DNA from: Sulfuricystis multivorans
GTDB taxonomy: Bacteria; Pseudomonadota; Gammaproteobacteria; Burkholderiales; Rhodocyclaceae
Direction of reading: 5' to 3'
Assembly: GCF_003966565.1 (NCBI RefSeq)
Contig: NZ_AP018718.1
Coordinates: 1,674,001-1,738,000 of the forward strand
Length of the DNA: 64,000 nucleotides
The position numbers and the translations under genes are program-made. How positions within the stretch are numbered: position 1 is the stretch's first letter; every line of letters begins with the position of its first letter. Shown in pieces: positions 1 through 11,052 of the stretch. The notes under the pieces are model-generated. The model made no database searches. It was not told the origin of the DNA and worked only from the letters and a program-made list of their open reading frames with translations.

Positions 1-161
1 ACCCCGACGATCCAGGCGATCAAGCCATGCCGCATCTCGCCACCGTTGAAGCGCCGCTCCAGAAAGCGCGCGTAGGCCGAAAATGCAGCGAACACCTGGG
101 CGGCAGGCGTTGCTTTGATCTGCTCGAGGACGAGTACGCAAAGAAGGCTGAGAAGCGTCAT
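1..161 (-). CDS. CobD/CbiB family protein, N-terminal part (runs off the window)
   Basis: The minus-strand reading frame opens at an ATG at 161 and is still open at base 1, giving the first 53 residues, beginning MTLLSLLCVLVLEQIK. The hydrophobic start followed by a Leu-Glu-Gln and a later conserved FNGGE-like turn resembles the beginning of CobD/CbiB family membrane proteins (adenosylcobinamide-phosphate synthase relatives). In many betaproteobacteria such a gene lies next to a CoA-type Nudix hydrolase, as here. The family has several membrane segments; only the first is visible. The assignment rests on a short N-terminus plus context, so the family is likely but a real role in cobalamin synthesis is not shown. 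Confidence 0.6.
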   Translation of the reverse strand, partial: MTLLSLLCVLVLEQIKATPAAQVFAAFSAYARFLERRFNGGEMRHGLIAWIVG

Positions 162-216
162 AAGGGCGACCGACGACTGGCTGCGTCGAAGATAACACAC
201 TCCCCCATATGCCGCC

Positions 217-813
217 TTACAAGTCAGACAGGGCTTCGCGCAGACTGACCAGGATGCTGGCGGTCGCGCCCCAGATGTAGTAATCCCGCCACGGCACCGC
301 CCAGAAGCTGCGCCGCAAGCCCTCGATGACAACGGTTTCGCGGCGGTAGTTCGCCGCATCGAGGAAGAATTCCAGGGGCACCTCGAACACTTCGGCGACC
401 TCGAAGTCATCGAGCCGCAGGTCGAGTGGCGGAGTGACGAGCCCGACCACCGGCGCGATGCAAAACCCGGTGCCGGTGAAATGATCGGGCAGCCTGCCCA
501 GCACTTCGACTTGAGCAGGCTCGATGCCGACTTCTTCACGACTTTCGCGCAGTGCCGTAGCGATGGGCGATGCATCAGGAGCCTCGCATCGCCCGCCGGG
601 AAAACTCACTTGGCCGGCATGATCGCGCAGATGCGCGGTGCGCTGGGTGAGCAGCACGGTCATGCCGCTCACGCGCGCAACGATCGGCACCAGCACGGCC
701 GCCGGAACGACCGGCGCCGGCGGCGATGGCGAGGTATAGACGGCCGGCGCGGCGCCCGATGGGACGAAACGGCGACGCAGCCAGTCGGCGGTCAGGGATA
801 GCGCCGGCGACAT
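217..813 (-). CDS. NUDIX hydrolase, CoA pyrophosphatase (NudL/YeaB) type
   Basis: A 198-residue protein with a Nudix box (PGGR...TALRESREEVGIEP, about residues 72-99) preceded by the LLTQRTAHLRDHAGQVSFPGG stretch that marks the CoA-pyrophosphatase subgroup. Enzymes of this group hydrolyse CoA and its derivatives to 3',5'-ADP and acyl-phosphopantetheine using Mg or Mn bound by the REEVG glutamates, all of which are present. The length is normal. It is separated by one base from the downstream end of the protease gene on the same strand, so the two are probably co-transcribed. CoA as substrate is inferred from the family and not shown by the sequence. Confidence 0.88.
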   Translation of the reverse strand: MSPALSLTADWLRRRFVPSGAAPAVYTSPSPPAPVVPAAVLVPIVARVSGMTVLLTQRTAHLRDHAGQVSFPGGRCEAPDASPIATALRESREEVGIEPAQVEVLGRLPDHFTGTGFCIAPVVGLVTPPLDLRLDDFEVAEVFEVPLEFFLDAANYRRETVVIEGLRRSFWAVPWRDYYIWGATASILVSLREALSDL

Positions 814-814
814 C

Positions 815-1468
815 TCAATAGCGTTGCACGAGGCTCAGCGTCGTGCCGTCGCGGCGCATTTCCATCCGCTTCAGAAAGCTCATGCCAAGCAGCACGACCG
901 GCATGTCATGCTCATGGACGGTGGCCTCGACGTCGCGCAAGGTGATGTTGCCCACCCGGACGCTGGTAAGCCGCACCCGCCAGACGCGCGTCATGCCATT
1001 GGCGGTCTGCGTCATGGCCGGCTTCGCATTGCCGAGATCGACGCGTGCCCGACGTGCATCCGCAGCGCCCAGCGAAACGAAGGTCGCACCGGTATCGACC
1101 AGGAAACGCATCGGCTCGCCGTTGATACTGCCGCTGGTGACGAAATGTCCTTGGGCATCGGCAGTCAGTACCAACGCCGGCTTTTCGGCCTTGGGCACGG
1201 AGACGACGCTCTGACCGATCTCGATGCGCCGGCGCTTGCCGTCGCTTTCGAACACCGCGGCGCCGGCTTCGATGGCCACGAGCTTCACCCCTTCGGCAGA
1301 ACGCTCACCCACCGACAACAACTGGCGCCGGCCGCCATCGATCACCACCAGCGCTTTGTCGGCCATCAACCCGACGAGCGCCAGATCGGCCGCCACTGCG
1401 AGGCTGGGCAAAATGCCAGCCAGCGCAGCGCTACAATGCATCGAGAGCACAGCTTTTCTGCCCCTCAT
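815..1468 (-). CDS. Retropepsin-like aspartic protease (TIGR02281 type), exported
   Basis: A 217-residue protein with the single-domain aspartic protease motif VDTGATFVSL (near residue 125) and a C-terminal hydrophobic LLGMSFL segment, the pattern of the bacterial clan-AA DTGA family. The start at 1468 gives a good signal peptide: basic RGRK, a hydrophobic core, then AVAA. An earlier ATG at 1489 would overlap the divergent gene that starts at 1479; a later ATG at 1441 would lose the basic residues. These proteins are thought to work as periplasmic or membrane-anchored dimers; substrates are not known. The single catalytic Asp is present, so activity would need a homodimer. Confidence 0.75.
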   Translation of the reverse strand: MRGRKAVLSMHCSAALAGILPSLAVAADLALVGLMADKALVVIDGGRRQLLSVGERSAEGVKLVAIEAGAAVFESDGKRRRIEIGQSVVSVPKAEKPALVLTADAQGHFVTSGSINGEPMRFLVDTGATFVSLGAADARRARVDLGNAKPAMTQTANGMTRVWRVRLTSVRVGNITLRDVEATVHEHDMPVVLLGMSFLKRMEMRRDGTTLSLVQRY

Positions 1469-1478
1469 CTTCAATGCC

Positions 1479-2177
1479 ATGAAACCCATCGCGATCTTTC
1501 GTCACAGTGCCGGGGAAGGCCCCGGCTATTTTGCCAGCTTTCTCGATGCCCATGCCATACCCTGGCAGCTGATCCGCATCGATGCCAATGATCCGCTACC
1601 GCAAGACGCGGCCGCTTTTTCCGGCTTGTGCCTGATGGGCGGGCCGATGAGCGTCAATGACGATCTGCCCTGGATTCCTCAAGTGCTCGGGCTGATCCGC
1701 GCCGCGGTTGCGGCCGCCATCCCGGTGATCGGCCATTGTCTGGGTGGGCAGCTGATGGCGAAAGCACTCGGCGGCCAGGTGACGAAAAATCCGCTCAAGG
1801 AAATCGGCTGGGGATGGGTCGAGACCACCGATCCGACGGCGCGCGACTGGCTGGGCGATCTTGAGCGCTTCGAGGCCTTCCATTGGCATGGCGAGACTTT
1901 TTCGATCCCGCCGGGGGCGACGCGCATTTTGAAGAGCGCGTTTTGCGCCAACCAGGCCTTCGTGCTGGGCCCACATCTCGCCCTGCAATGCCATGTCGAA
2001 ATGACCGAGGCGATGATTCGGCTATGGTGCCAAGCGTGGGCCGACGAGCATGCCGAGCCCGGCCCATCGGTGCACAGGCCGGAAGAAATGTTCATCGATC
2101 TCGAACAGCGCCTTGCCGCGATGCGCGTCGCTGCCGACCGGCTTTACGCGCGCTGGATCGCGGAGCTAAAGCGCTGA
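1479..2177 (+). CDS. Class I glutamine amidotransferase (GMP synthase-like, stand-alone)
   Basis: A 232-residue type 1 glutamine amidotransferase domain. The nucleophile elbow GHCLGGQ (Cys about residue 88) and the catalytic His in LQCHVEMT are clear, and GGPMSVNDD is the usual oxyanion-loop region. It lacks the ATP-pyrophosphatase domain of true GMP synthases, so it belongs to the stand-alone amidotransferases whose acceptor is usually unknown. The start at 1479 was chosen because MKPIAIFRH begins the first beta strand of the fold; the frame is open further upstream but that part overlaps the divergent protease gene. The gap to the divergent start is only about 10 bases, so one or both promoters lie inside the neighbouring gene. 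Confidence 0.8.
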   Translation: MKPIAIFRHSAGEGPGYFASFLDAHAIPWQLIRIDANDPLPQDAAAFSGLCLMGGPMSVNDDLPWIPQVLGLIRAAVAAAIPVIGHCLGGQLMAKALGGQVTKNPLKEIGWGWVETTDPTARDWLGDLERFEAFHWHGETFSIPPGATRILKSAFCANQAFVLGPHLALQCHVEMTEAMIRLWCQAWADEHAEPGPSVHRPEEMFIDLEQRLAAMRVAADRLYARWIAELKR

Positions 2178-2203
2178 GTGCCGTTCCCCCAACGCCGAGT
2201 TGC
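2178..2203 (+). repeat. Dispersed 26-bp repeat, copy 1 (intergenic)
   Basis: GTGCCGTTCCCCCAACGCCG followed by AGTTGC. It matches the consensus GTGCCGTCCCGCCAGCGCCG-A-CTTTC at most positions. It begins directly after the amidotransferase stop codon and fills the convergent gap before yajQ. Confidence 0.6.
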
Positions 2204-2213
2204 GCTTACCGCT

Positions 2214-2708
2214 TCAGTCGCGGAAGTTGCCGAAGGCGAGCGGATAATCGGTGACCGTTTTCTTCACCAGTGCGATCACGGCCTGCAGATCGTCGCGCTT
2301 GGCACCGGCCACCCGCACCGCGTCGCCCTGGATCGTCGCCTGCACCTTGAGTTTGCTCTCTTTGACGAGCTTGACGATCTTCTTGGCGAGCTCCTGGTCG
2401 ATGCCGGACTTGATCTTCAGCTCCTGCTTGGCCTTGTTGCCCGAGACACTCTGCACCGCGCCGATATCGAGGCGCTTGGTGCTCTCGCGCTCCTTTTTCT
2501 CCATCTCGGGAAACAGGATGTCCTTGATCTGGCCGAGTTGGAATTCCGAGTCGCCCCAGAGCGTGATCACTTTGTCTTTTTCGTTCAGCTCCGCTTTCGC
2601 GCTCGTGCCCTTGAAATCGTAGCGATTGCCGATCTGGCGGCCGGCGACATCGACCGCGTTTTTGATCGCCACCATGTTCGCTTCCGAGGTGATATCGAAC
2701 GACGGCAT
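2214..2708 (-). CDS. yajQ: YajQ family cyclic-di-GMP-binding protein
   Basis: A 164-residue protein of the UPF0234/YajQ family, starting MPSFDITSE and containing NRYDFKGT and a duplicated ferredoxin-like alpha/beta arrangement (KSGIDQELAKKIVKLVKESKLKVQA is characteristic). The ATG at 2708 was preferred over one 13 codons upstream because the family always begins at MPSFD. Members bind nucleotides, and in Xanthomonas a homologue binds cyclic di-GMP and affects transcription. The gene ends against the convergent amidotransferase gene. With the HD-GYP and GGDEF-EAL genes at 36-40 kb it is a third possible c-di-GMP component here. Confidence 0.93.
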   Translation of the reverse strand: MPSFDITSEANMVAIKNAVDVAGRQIGNRYDFKGTSAKAELNEKDKVITLWGDSEFQLGQIKDILFPEMEKKERESTKRLDIGAVQSVSGNKAKQELKIKSGIDQELAKKIVKLVKESKLKVQATIQGDAVRVAGAKRDDLQAVIALVKKTVTDYPLAFGNFRD

Positions 2709-2712
2709 GACC

Positions 2713-3024
2713 TCACCCGAAATGGCAGACGTAATGATAGGGCTCACCCGTCACCTCGATCTCGAACGAGGAATTGCCAGGCACCCGGAACGATTCACCC
2801 GCCGCGCAGGTTTGCCACTCCCCGCCAGCAATACGATAGCGGCAGGCACCGGCGACGGTTTCCATGATCTCCGGCGCACCGGTGTTGAAGGTGAGTGTTG
2901 CCGGCAGGATGACGCCGACGCTCTTCTTCGTGCCATCGGCGAAAACCACGGTGTGGCTGACGCACTTGCCGTCGAAATAGACATTGGCTTTCTTGATCAC
3001 CGAGACATTGTCGAACTGGCTCAT
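2713..3024 (-). CDS. ppnP: Pyrimidine/purine nucleoside phosphorylase PpnP
   Basis: A 103-residue single cupin domain (former DUF1255) with the family landmarks [23 protein letters not shown] and VPGNSSFEI. The length equals the family norm. PpnP reversibly phosphorolyses several nucleosides to base plus ribose-1-phosphate. The start at 3024 overlaps the stop codon of the upstream DUF2788 gene by four bases (ATGA), indicating translational coupling. The yajQ start lies five bases past its stop codon, so DUF2788, ppnP and yajQ form one tight unit. Confidence 0.92.
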   Translation of the reverse strand: MSQFDNVSVIKKANVYFDGKCVSHTVVFADGTKKSVGVILPATLTFNTGAPEIMETVAGACRYRIAGGEWQTCAAGESFRVPGNSSFEIEVTGEPYHYVCHFG

Positions 3025-3245
3025 TGGATTCCCCACATTTTCTGGATGATGTTCTTGGCGACGAAACCGAGCATGCCGAACGCGAGCACGAAGAACAGCA
3101 CGAAGGTGCCGAGCTTGCCGGCCTTCGAGCGCCAGGCCAGCTCGCCGATGATGAACAGCATGTAGAGCATGAAGGCGCCAAGCCCGAAGGTAACGCCGAA
3201 CTCGGCGATCTGCGACTCGGTAAACCCGAAGACCGTGCTTTCCAT
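3021..3245 (-). CDS. DUF2788 domain small membrane protein
   Basis: A 74-residue protein with two predicted membrane helices (about residues 18-36 and 46-64) separated by a short basic loop WRSKAGK. The sequence fits the DUF2788 family, whose function is unknown. It follows argG by 11 bases on the same strand and overlaps ppnP by four bases. Nothing visible suggests an enzymatic role. Confidence 0.8.
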   Translation of the reverse strand: MESTVFGFTESQIAEFGVTFGLGAFMLYMLFIIGELAWRSKAGKLGTFVLFFVLAFGMLGFVAKNIIQKMWGIQ

Positions 3246-3256
3246 GCCGCCACCCG

Positions 3257-4540
3257 TCAGCTTGCCTTGCCGGTCCGCTTGGTGCGGTGGCTACCTGCCT
3301 TGGCGCGTTTCTGGCGCGCGTTTGCGGCGATGCGCATCCTGAGCGCATTGAGCTTGATGAAGCCCGCCGCGTCCTTCTGGTCGTAGGCGCCGGCATCGTC
3401 CTCGAAGGTGGCGATGGTCGGATCGAACAGCGAATCGGTCTTCGAATCGCGCGCGACGACCGAGACCGAGCCCTTGTAGAGCTTGACGCGCACCCAGCCA
3501 TTGACGTTTTGCTGGGTGTGGTCGATCAGCACCTGCAGCGCGCGCCGTTCTGGACTCCACCAGTAGCCGTTGTAGATCAGACTCGCGTAGCGAGGCATCA
3601 GATCGTCCTTCAGATGGGCCACCTCGCGGTCGAGGGTGATCGATTCGATGGCGCGATGGGCCTTGAGCAAGATCGTGCCACCGGGAGTTTCGTAACAGCC
3701 GCGCGACTTCATGCCGACATAGCGGTTCTCGACCAGATCCAGCCGGCCGATGCCGTGCTTGCCGCCAATCTGATTCAAGGTGGCGAGCAGCTCGTGCGGC
3801 TGCATCTTCTTGCCATCGATCGCGACGAGATCGCCGTGCGCGAACTCGAGCTCGAGATATTCCGGCTTGTTGGGCGCCTTCTCGGGAGCAACCGTCCAGC
3901 GCCACATGCTCTCTTCAGCCTCGGCGGACGGATCTTCGAGATGGCGGCCTTCATAGGAGATGTGCAGCAAGTTGGCATCCATCGAATACGGAGAGCCACC
4001 CTTCTTGTGCTTCATCTCGATCGGAATGCCGTTGGCTTCGGCATAGGCGAGCAATTTTTCGCGCGAGAGCAGATCCCACTCACGCCACGGCGCGATGATC
4101 TTGACGTTGGGCAGCAGCGCATAGGCGCCGAGCTCGAAGCGCACCTGGTCATTACCCTTGCCGGTGGCGCCGTGCGCGATGGCGTCTGCGCCGGTCTTGC
4201 GGGCGATCTCGACCAGCCGCTTGGCGATCAGCGGCCGTGCGATCGAGGTACCGAGCAGATATTCGCCCTCGTAGACCGTGTTGGCGCGAAACATCGGAAA
4301 GACGAAGTCGCGCACGAATTCCTCGCGCAGATCCTCGATGAAGATGTTCTTCGGTTGGATGCCGAGCTGCAGTGCTTTCTGGCGTGCCGGTTCCAGTTCC
4401 TCACCCTGCCCCAGATCAGCCGTGAAAGTGACCACCTCGCAACCGTAGCGATCCTGCAGCCACTTGAGGATCACCGAGGTATCCAGCCCGCCCGAATAGG
4501 CCAGCACGACTTTTTTGATGCCCGATTTCGCTTTTGCCAT
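3257..4540 (-). CDS. argG: Argininosuccinate synthase
   Basis: A 427-residue ATP-dependent ligase that joins citrulline and aspartate in arginine synthesis. The N-terminal ATP-binding loop [10 protein letters not shown] (residues about 13-22) and the conserved [22 protein letters not shown] and [10 protein letters not shown] blocks are intact. The last 20 or so residues form a lysine- and arginine-rich tail ([15 protein letters not shown]) beyond the usual end of the enzyme. It is co-directional with argF (three-base gap) and argD, forming an argD-argF-argG operon in transcription order. Confidence 0.97.
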   Translation of the reverse strand: MAKAKSGIKKVVLAYSGGLDTSVILKWLQDRYGCEVVTFTADLGQGEELEPARQKALQLGIQPKNIFIEDLREEFVRDFVFPMFRANTVYEGEYLLGTSIARPLIAKRLVEIARKTGADAIAHGATGKGNDQVRFELGAYALLPNVKIIAPWREWDLLSREKLLAYAEANGIPIEMKHKKGGSPYSMDANLLHISYEGRHLEDPSAEAEESMWRWTVAPEKAPNKPEYLELEFAHGDLVAIDGKKMQPHELLATLNQIGGKHGIGRLDLVENRYVGMKSRGCYETPGGTILLKAHRAIESITLDREVAHLKDDLMPRYASLIYNGYWWSPERRALQVLIDHTQQNVNGWVRVKLYKGSVSVVARDSKTDSLFDPTIATFEDDAGAYDQKDAAGFIKLNALRMRIAANARQKRAKAGSHRTKRTGKAS

Positions 4541-4543
4541 TTC

Positions 4544-5467
4544 TTATTCCTTCACCTTGCCCAAAACGAGAAACTCCAGCAATGCTTTCTGCGCGTGCAG
4601 CCGGTTCTCGGCCTCATCCCAGACCACGCTTTGCGACCCGTCGATCACCTCGGCGGCAACCTCCTCGCCGCGATGTGCCGGCAGACAATGCATGAAGAGG
4701 GCATCGGGCTTGGCAACCCGCATCATCTCGCCATCGACCTGCCAGTCTTTGAACGCCTTCATGCGCTTTTCATTCTCGGCCTCGAAGCCCATCGAGGTCC
4801 ACACGTCGGTGGTGACGAGATCGGCGCCACGCGCCGCGTCCATCGGGTCGGCGAACTGCTCGAAGTGGTCGGTGCCATACAGGCCGGCACGCTCGGGCTC
4901 GACTTCATAGCCGGGCGGCGTCGAGACATGGACGTTGAAATCGAGCACTTCGGCGGCCTGCAGCCAGGTGTTGCACATGTTGTTCGAATCGCCGATCCAG
5001 GCTACCGTCTTGCCCTGGATGCAGCCGCGATGCTCGATGAAGGTGAAGATGTCGGCGAGGATCTGGCAGGGGTGATATTCATTGGTCAGCCCGTTGATCA
5101 CCGGCACACGCGAATGACGCGCGAAGCGTTCGATGATCTCCTGCTCGAAGGTGCGGATCATCACCACATCGGACATGCGCGAGATGACCTCGGCAGCATC
5201 CTCCACGGGCTCACCGCGACCGAGCTGCGAGTCGCGCGTGTTGAGATAGATCGCCGTGCCGCCGAGCTGCTGCATCCCCGCCTCGAAAGAAAGACGCGTG
5301 CGCGTGCTGGCTTTCTCGAAGATCATCACCAGCGTGCGGTCCTCGAGCGGCCAGTATTTCTGGTAGGACTTGAAGCGCTGCTTGATGATGCGCGTGCGCT
5401 CGAATAGATACTCGAACTCGGCGCGAGTGAAATCCTTGAACTGCAAGAAGTGTCTCGGGTTGTGCAT
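4544..5467 (-). CDS. argF: Ornithine carbamoyltransferase
   Basis: A 307-residue enzyme converting ornithine and carbamoyl phosphate to citrulline. The carbamoyl phosphate site STRTRLSF (near residue 55), the HPCQ motif and the ornithine-binding HCLPAHRGEE loop are all present, and the length is normal. It lies nine bases after argD and three bases before argG on the same strand, which supports one arginine biosynthesis transcript. Confidence 0.97.
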   Translation of the reverse strand: MHNPRHFLQFKDFTRAEFEYLFERTRIIKQRFKSYQKYWPLEDRTLVMIFEKASTRTRLSFEAGMQQLGGTAIYLNTRDSQLGRGEPVEDAAEVISRMSDVVMIRTFEQEIIERFARHSRVPVINGLTNEYHPCQILADIFTFIEHRGCIQGKTVAWIGDSNNMCNTWLQAAEVLDFNVHVSTPPGYEVEPERAGLYGTDHFEQFADPMDAARGADLVTTDVWTSMGFEAENEKRMKAFKDWQVDGEMMRVAKPDALFMHCLPAHRGEEVAAEVIDGSQSVVWDEAENRLHAQKALLEFLVLGKVKE

Positions 5468-5476
5468 CGCGACTCC

Positions 5477-6649
5477 TCAGCCGGCCAGGAAATGCCGCAC
5501 CACCATGATGAGCTTGTCGACGAGCTCGTCGGCCTCCGCATCGCACATCACCAAGGGCGGCAAGAGGCGCACCACTTTTTCGGCGGTGACGTTGATCAGA
5601 ATGCCGGCTTCCAGACCTGCAGCCACCAGGGCCGCGCAGGGTCGATCGAGCTCGATGCCGAGCATCAGCCCCTTGCCACGAATCTCGACGATACCGGCAA
5701 CGCCCGCGAGACCGCTTTCCAGGCGCCCACGCATCCGCTCGCCCAGCACGCCGGCGCGCGTCGGCAGATCCTCGTCCTCGAGCACCGTCAGCGTCGTCAG
5801 CGCGGCGACCATCGCGAGGGGGTTGCCGCCAAAGGTCGACCCGTGGTTGCCCGGCTTGAAGACGCCAGCGGCCTTGCCGGCGGCCAGACAGGCGCCGACC
5901 GGCACACCGGAACCCAAACCTTTCGCCAGCGTCATCACGTCCGGGCGAATGCCGGCATGCTGATAGGCGAACCACTGACCGGTGCGGCCGATGCCGCATT
6001 GCACCTCGTCGAGCATCAGCAACCAGCCCTGCGTATCGCAGATCCGCCTCAAGCCGCGCAGATAATCGTCGTGACAGACGTTGATGCCGCCTTCGCCCTG
6101 CACCGGCTCGAACAGTACCGCGACGACGTGGTGATTGTTCGCCGCCACCTGCTCGATCGCCGCCAGATCGTCGAAGGGCACGCGTACGAAACCGGACACC
6201 AAAGGTTCGAAGCCCGCCTGCACCTTGCGGTTGCCGGTAGCGGAAAGCGTCGCCAGCGTGCGGCCGTGGAAGGATTGTTCCATGACGATGATCGCCGGCT
6301 GGTCGATGCCCTTGCCATGTCCATAGAGCCGCGCCAGCTTGATCGCCGCCTCGTTCGCCTCGCAGCCGGAATTGCAGAAGAAGGCTTCATCCATCCCGGA
6401 AAGCCGCGCCAGCCGCTGTGCCAAATTTTCCTGCTCGGGCACCCGATAGAGATTCGAGACATGGATCAGGCGATGCACCTGTCGTTCGAGCGCCGCGGTG
6501 AGGCGCGGATGATTGTGGCCGAGGGTATTGACGGCGATGCCGGCGATGCCATCGAGGTAGCTCCTGCCATGCTCATCGAAGAGACGGCAGCCTTCGCCAT
6601 GGGTGAAGGCCACTGGCTGCCGGGCATAGTTGTTCATCAGGTGCGACAT
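5477..6649 (-). CDS. argD: Acetylornithine aminotransferase
   Basis: A 390-residue class-III pyridoxal-phosphate aminotransferase for the fourth arginine step, probably also acting on succinyldiaminopimelate. The PLP lysine lies in LAKGLGSGVPVGA; the FFCNSGCEANEAAIK and LDEVQCGIGRTG blocks are standard. The frame is open for 26 more codons upstream, but homologues start at about MSHLMNNYARQPVAF, so 6649 was chosen. First gene of the argDFG operon. A strong hairpin with a T-run lies 48 bases upstream of the start (6697-6719). Confidence 0.95.
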   Translation of the reverse strand: MSHLMNNYARQPVAFTHGEGCRLFDEHGRSYLDGIAGIAVNTLGHNHPRLTAALERQVHRLIHVSNLYRVPEQENLAQRLARLSGMDEAFFCNSGCEANEAAIKLARLYGHGKGIDQPAIIVMEQSFHGRTLATLSATGNRKVQAGFEPLVSGFVRVPFDDLAAIEQVAANNHHVVAVLFEPVQGEGGINVCHDDYLRGLRRICDTQGWLLMLDEVQCGIGRTGQWFAYQHAGIRPDVMTLAKGLGSGVPVGACLAAGKAAGVFKPGNHGSTFGGNPLAMVAALTTLTVLEDEDLPTRAGVLGERMRGRLESGLAGVAGIVEIRGKGLMLGIELDRPCAALVAAGLEAGILINVTAEKVVRLLPPLVMCDAEADELVDKLIMVVRHFLAG

Positions 6650-6696
6650 GATCCGCTCCGCGGTTGCAAACAGGAAACCGTCAGCCGCAAAAAGCG

Positions 6697-6719
6697 ACGG
6701 CGGCCCGTGCGGCCGCCGT
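6697..6719 (-). terminator. GC hairpin with T-run ahead of argD (terminator or attenuator)
   Basis: On the minus strand ACGGCGGCC, a five-base loop and GGCCGCCGT form a nine-pair stem, followed within a few bases by CTTTTT. It sits between the rpsT terminator and the argD start, so it either backs up rpsT termination or acts as a leader attenuator for argD. No leader peptide rich in arginine was seen. Confidence 0.6.
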
Positions 6720-6793
6720 GCTTTCATGCTGCGGGGAATCGATCATAAGTGAAAATCGGCACGCTGTGTAGTCTCGCCATTCGATCCGCCGAT

Positions 6794-6830
6794 AAAAAAG
6801 CGCGTGGGGCTCGGCAAGCCACCCACGCGC
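6794..6830 (-). terminator. Rho-independent terminator of rpsT
   Basis: On the minus strand GCGCGTGGG and CCCACGCGC form a perfect nine-pair stem around a 13-base loop, followed directly by CTTTTTT. It lies 25 bases after the rpsT stop codon, a classical intrinsic terminator. Confidence 0.85.
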
Positions 6831-6855
6831 CGTCGTTGCCGTGCTGCGCTTTGGA

Positions 6856-7116
6856 TCAAAGCGCCTTGATCGCGGCGGACAAACGGCTCTTGTGGCGCGC
6901 CGCGGCGTTCTTGTGGATGATCTTCTTGTCGGCGATCGAATCGATGATGCGCTGCGATTCCTTGAAGACCGCCTGAGCGGCGGCCTTGTCGCCGCTGGCG
7001 ACGGCCTTGCGCACCTTCTTGATCGCGGTGCGCAGCCTTGAGCGCAGGCTCATGTTGTGGGCGCGGCGCTTGATCGCCTGAAGGGCGCGCTTGCGGGCTT
7101 GTGCGGTATTGGCCAT
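6856..7116 (-). CDS. rpsT: 30S ribosomal protein S20
   Basis: An 86-residue very basic protein starting [15 protein letters not shown], the S20 N-terminus with its helix-rich [18 protein letters not shown] core and [14 protein letters not shown]-terminal motif. It binds 16S rRNA in small-subunit assembly. It is divergent from murJ, a very common arrangement in proteobacteria, and has its own terminator. Confidence 0.98.
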   Translation of the reverse strand: MANTAQARKRALQAIKRRAHNMSLRSRLRTAIKKVRKAVASGDKAAAQAVFKESQRIIDSIADKKIIHKNAAARHKSRLSAAIKAL

Positions 7117-7211
7117 GAAACGTTGCTCGTTGGATGATCGGAAAGGCGCGGATTATAGGGGCAGTCCAACGGCGATGCAAGATGCTTTGCCGAACCTGTA
7201 ACATCCACGCC

Positions 7212-8750
7212 ATGAACCTGATGCGTATCCTCGCCACCGTCAGCAGCCTGACGCTGCTGTCGCGCATTCTCGGCTTCGTCCGCGATTTCGTGATCGCCCG
7301 CACATTCGGCGCCGGGATGGCGACCGACGCCTTTTTCGTCGCTTTCCGGCTGCCCAACCTGCTCCGGCGCATGTTCGCCGAAGGCGCGTTCTCGCAGGCC
7401 TTCGTGCCGATGCTCGCGGAATACCGGCAGCGGCGCAGCGCTGCCGAAACCAAGACCCTGGTCGATCGCGTCGCCACCGCACTGTTCCTCGTCGTGCTGC
7501 TCGTCACGCTCGCTGGCATGCTCGGCGCACCGCTTTTGATTCTCGTCTCTGCGCCCGGCTTTGCCGCCGATGGAGAAAAATTCGACCTCACGGTGACGCT
7601 CACCCGCATCACCTTTCCGTACATCCTGTTCATGGCGCTGGTCGCGCTCTCGGCCGGCATCCTCAATACCTGGAGCCGTTTCGCATTGCCGGCATTCACC
7701 CCGGTACTGCTGAACCTCTCCTTCATCGGCATGGCGCTCATCGCGGCGCAATGGTTCGATCCGCCGGTGCAGGTGCTCGCCTGGGCGGTGTTGCTCGGCG
7801 GTGCGCTGCAGCTCGCTCTCCAGACCCCTGCGCTGAAAACGATCGGCATGCTGCCGCGTTTCGATTTCGCCCCCAATGATCCGGGTGTCAGACGCATCAT
7901 GAAGCTGATGGCGCCGGCGCTGCTCGGCGTCTCCGTCAGCCAGATCTCCTTGCTGATCAACACGATCTTCGCCTCCTTCCTGACCTCTGGCAGCGTCTCC
8001 TGGCTGTATTACGCCGACCGGTTGATGGAATTCCCGGCCGGGCTGCTCGGCGCGGCACTGGGCACGATCCTGCTGCCCAGCCTCTCCAAGGCACACGCGA
8101 GTGGCAAGCCGGAAACCTTCTCGGGCTTGCTCGACTGGGGCTTGCGACTCACCTTCCTGCTGACGCTGCCGGCAGCAACGGCGCTGGCGATCCTTGGCGT
8201 GCCACTGATCGCCACACTCTTCAAGCATGGCGTCTTCACCGCGACCGACGTGCTCGCGACACGCCAGGCACTCGTCGCCTACAGCGTGGGTCTGATCGGC
8301 CTCATTCTCGTCAAGGTGCTGGCACCGGGTTTCTATGCGCAGCAGAACATCAAGACACCGGTGAAGATCGCGTTCGTCACGCTGGCCGCAACCCAAGCGA
8401 TGAATATCGTTTTCATCGTCCCGCTCAAGCACGCAGGGCTGGCTCTGTCGATCGGGTTGGCCTCGTGCCTGAACGCCTGGCTGCTGTTCCGTGGCTTGCA
8501 TCGGCGTGGTGCCTATCGCCCGCTGCCCGGCTGGCCGATGTTCGCGGCGAAGCTCGTCTTGGCGCTGGTGGCACTGGCGCTAACGCTCTGGTTCGGCATG
8601 GGCGAGGAAGCCAACTGGCTGACCGCGTCGAGCTGGACGCGTGTCACGCACCTGTCCCTGTTGGTCGTTGGCGCAGCCGCGGCGTATTTCGGCACGCTGT
8701 GGCTGCTAGGGTTTCGCTTGCAGGATTTCCGTCGCCGCGCCGAGCAATGA
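7212..8750 (+). CDS. murJ: Lipid II flippase MurJ
   Basis: A 512-residue polytopic MATE-like protein with about 14 hydrophobic segments; MurJ moves lipid II across the inner membrane for peptidoglycan synthesis. The N-terminal [19 protein letters not shown] and [19 protein letters not shown] blocks are diagnostic, including the conserved cavity arginines. The ATG at 7212 fits the family start [11 protein letters not shown]; upstream codons in frame lie in the divergent rpsT promoter region. Confidence 0.96.
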   Translation: MNLMRILATVSSLTLLSRILGFVRDFVIARTFGAGMATDAFFVAFRLPNLLRRMFAEGAFSQAFVPMLAEYRQRRSAAETKTLVDRVATALFLVVLLVTLAGMLGAPLLILVSAPGFAADGEKFDLTVTLTRITFPYILFMALVALSAGILNTWSRFALPAFTPVLLNLSFIGMALIAAQWFDPPVQVLAWAVLLGGALQLALQTPALKTIGMLPRFDFAPNDPGVRRIMKLMAPALLGVSVSQISLLINTIFASFLTSGSVSWLYYADRLMEFPAGLLGAALGTILLPSLSKAHASGKPETFSGLLDWGLRLTFLLTLPAATALAILGVPLIATLFKHGVFTATDVLATRQALVAYSVGLIGLILVKVLAPGFYAQQNIKTPVKIAFVTLAATQAMNIVFIVPLKHAGLALSIGLASCLNAWLLFRGLHRRGAYRPLPGWPMFAAKLVLALVALALTLWFGMGEEANWLTASSWTRVTHLSLLVVGAAAAYFGTLWLLGFRLQDFRRRAEQ

Positions 8751-8761
8751 GGACGGGCGTC

Positions 8762-8787
8762 GTGCCGTCCCGCCAGCGCCGAGTTGG
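8762..8787 (+). repeat. Dispersed 26-bp repeat, copy 2 (intergenic)
   Basis: GTGCCGTCCCGCCAGCGCCG followed by AGTTGG, a near-perfect copy of the consensus, 11 bases after the murJ stop. The copy and its next three bases are bounded by GTGCC and GGCAC, so the ends are complementary. Confidence 0.65.
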
Positions 8788-8806
8788 CACCATGCTGAAA
8801 ACGAAA

Positions 8807-8834
8807 CGGGCAGTCCCGTCACCGGAACTGCCCG
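8807..8834 (-). terminator. Probable terminator of hppA
   Basis: CGGGCAGT and ACTGCCCG pair over eight bases with a 12-base loop. On the minus strand the stem is followed by CGTTTCGTTTTC. It lies 25 bases past the hppA stop, in the convergent gap with murJ. Confidence 0.6.
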
Positions 8835-8858
8835 CTCGTCGCTGGCCTGGAATATCGA

Positions 8859-10964
<2,106 letters not shown>

Positions 10965-11001
10965 ACACCCCCCTTTAGTCAAAACATCAGACTGCGATCA
11001 C

Positions 11002-11038
11002 GAAAGCCGCAGCGCCCCAAAAAAAAGCTGCGGCTTTC
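11002..11038 (-). terminator. Twelve-pair hairpin between pfp and hppA
   Basis: GAAAGCCGCAGC and GCTGCGGCTTTC form a perfect 12-pair stem around a 13-base loop. On the minus strand the loop holds eight T residues. It lies 15 bases past the pfp stop, so it probably ends or attenuates the adk-pfp transcript before hppA, although no T-run follows the stem. Confidence 0.6.
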
Positions 11039-11052
11039 ACCGACTTACATCC

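Noticed and set aside
745-775. Possible repeat copy inside the Nudix gene
   Set aside because: Only a partial match to the core (GTCCCATCGGGCGCCG on the minus strand); not distinguishable from chance.
3287-5407. A 706-residue open frame on the plus strand opposite argG and argF
   Set aside because: It is the antisense of two certain genes; long antisense frames are common in G+C-rich DNA, and the translation has no recognisable motif.
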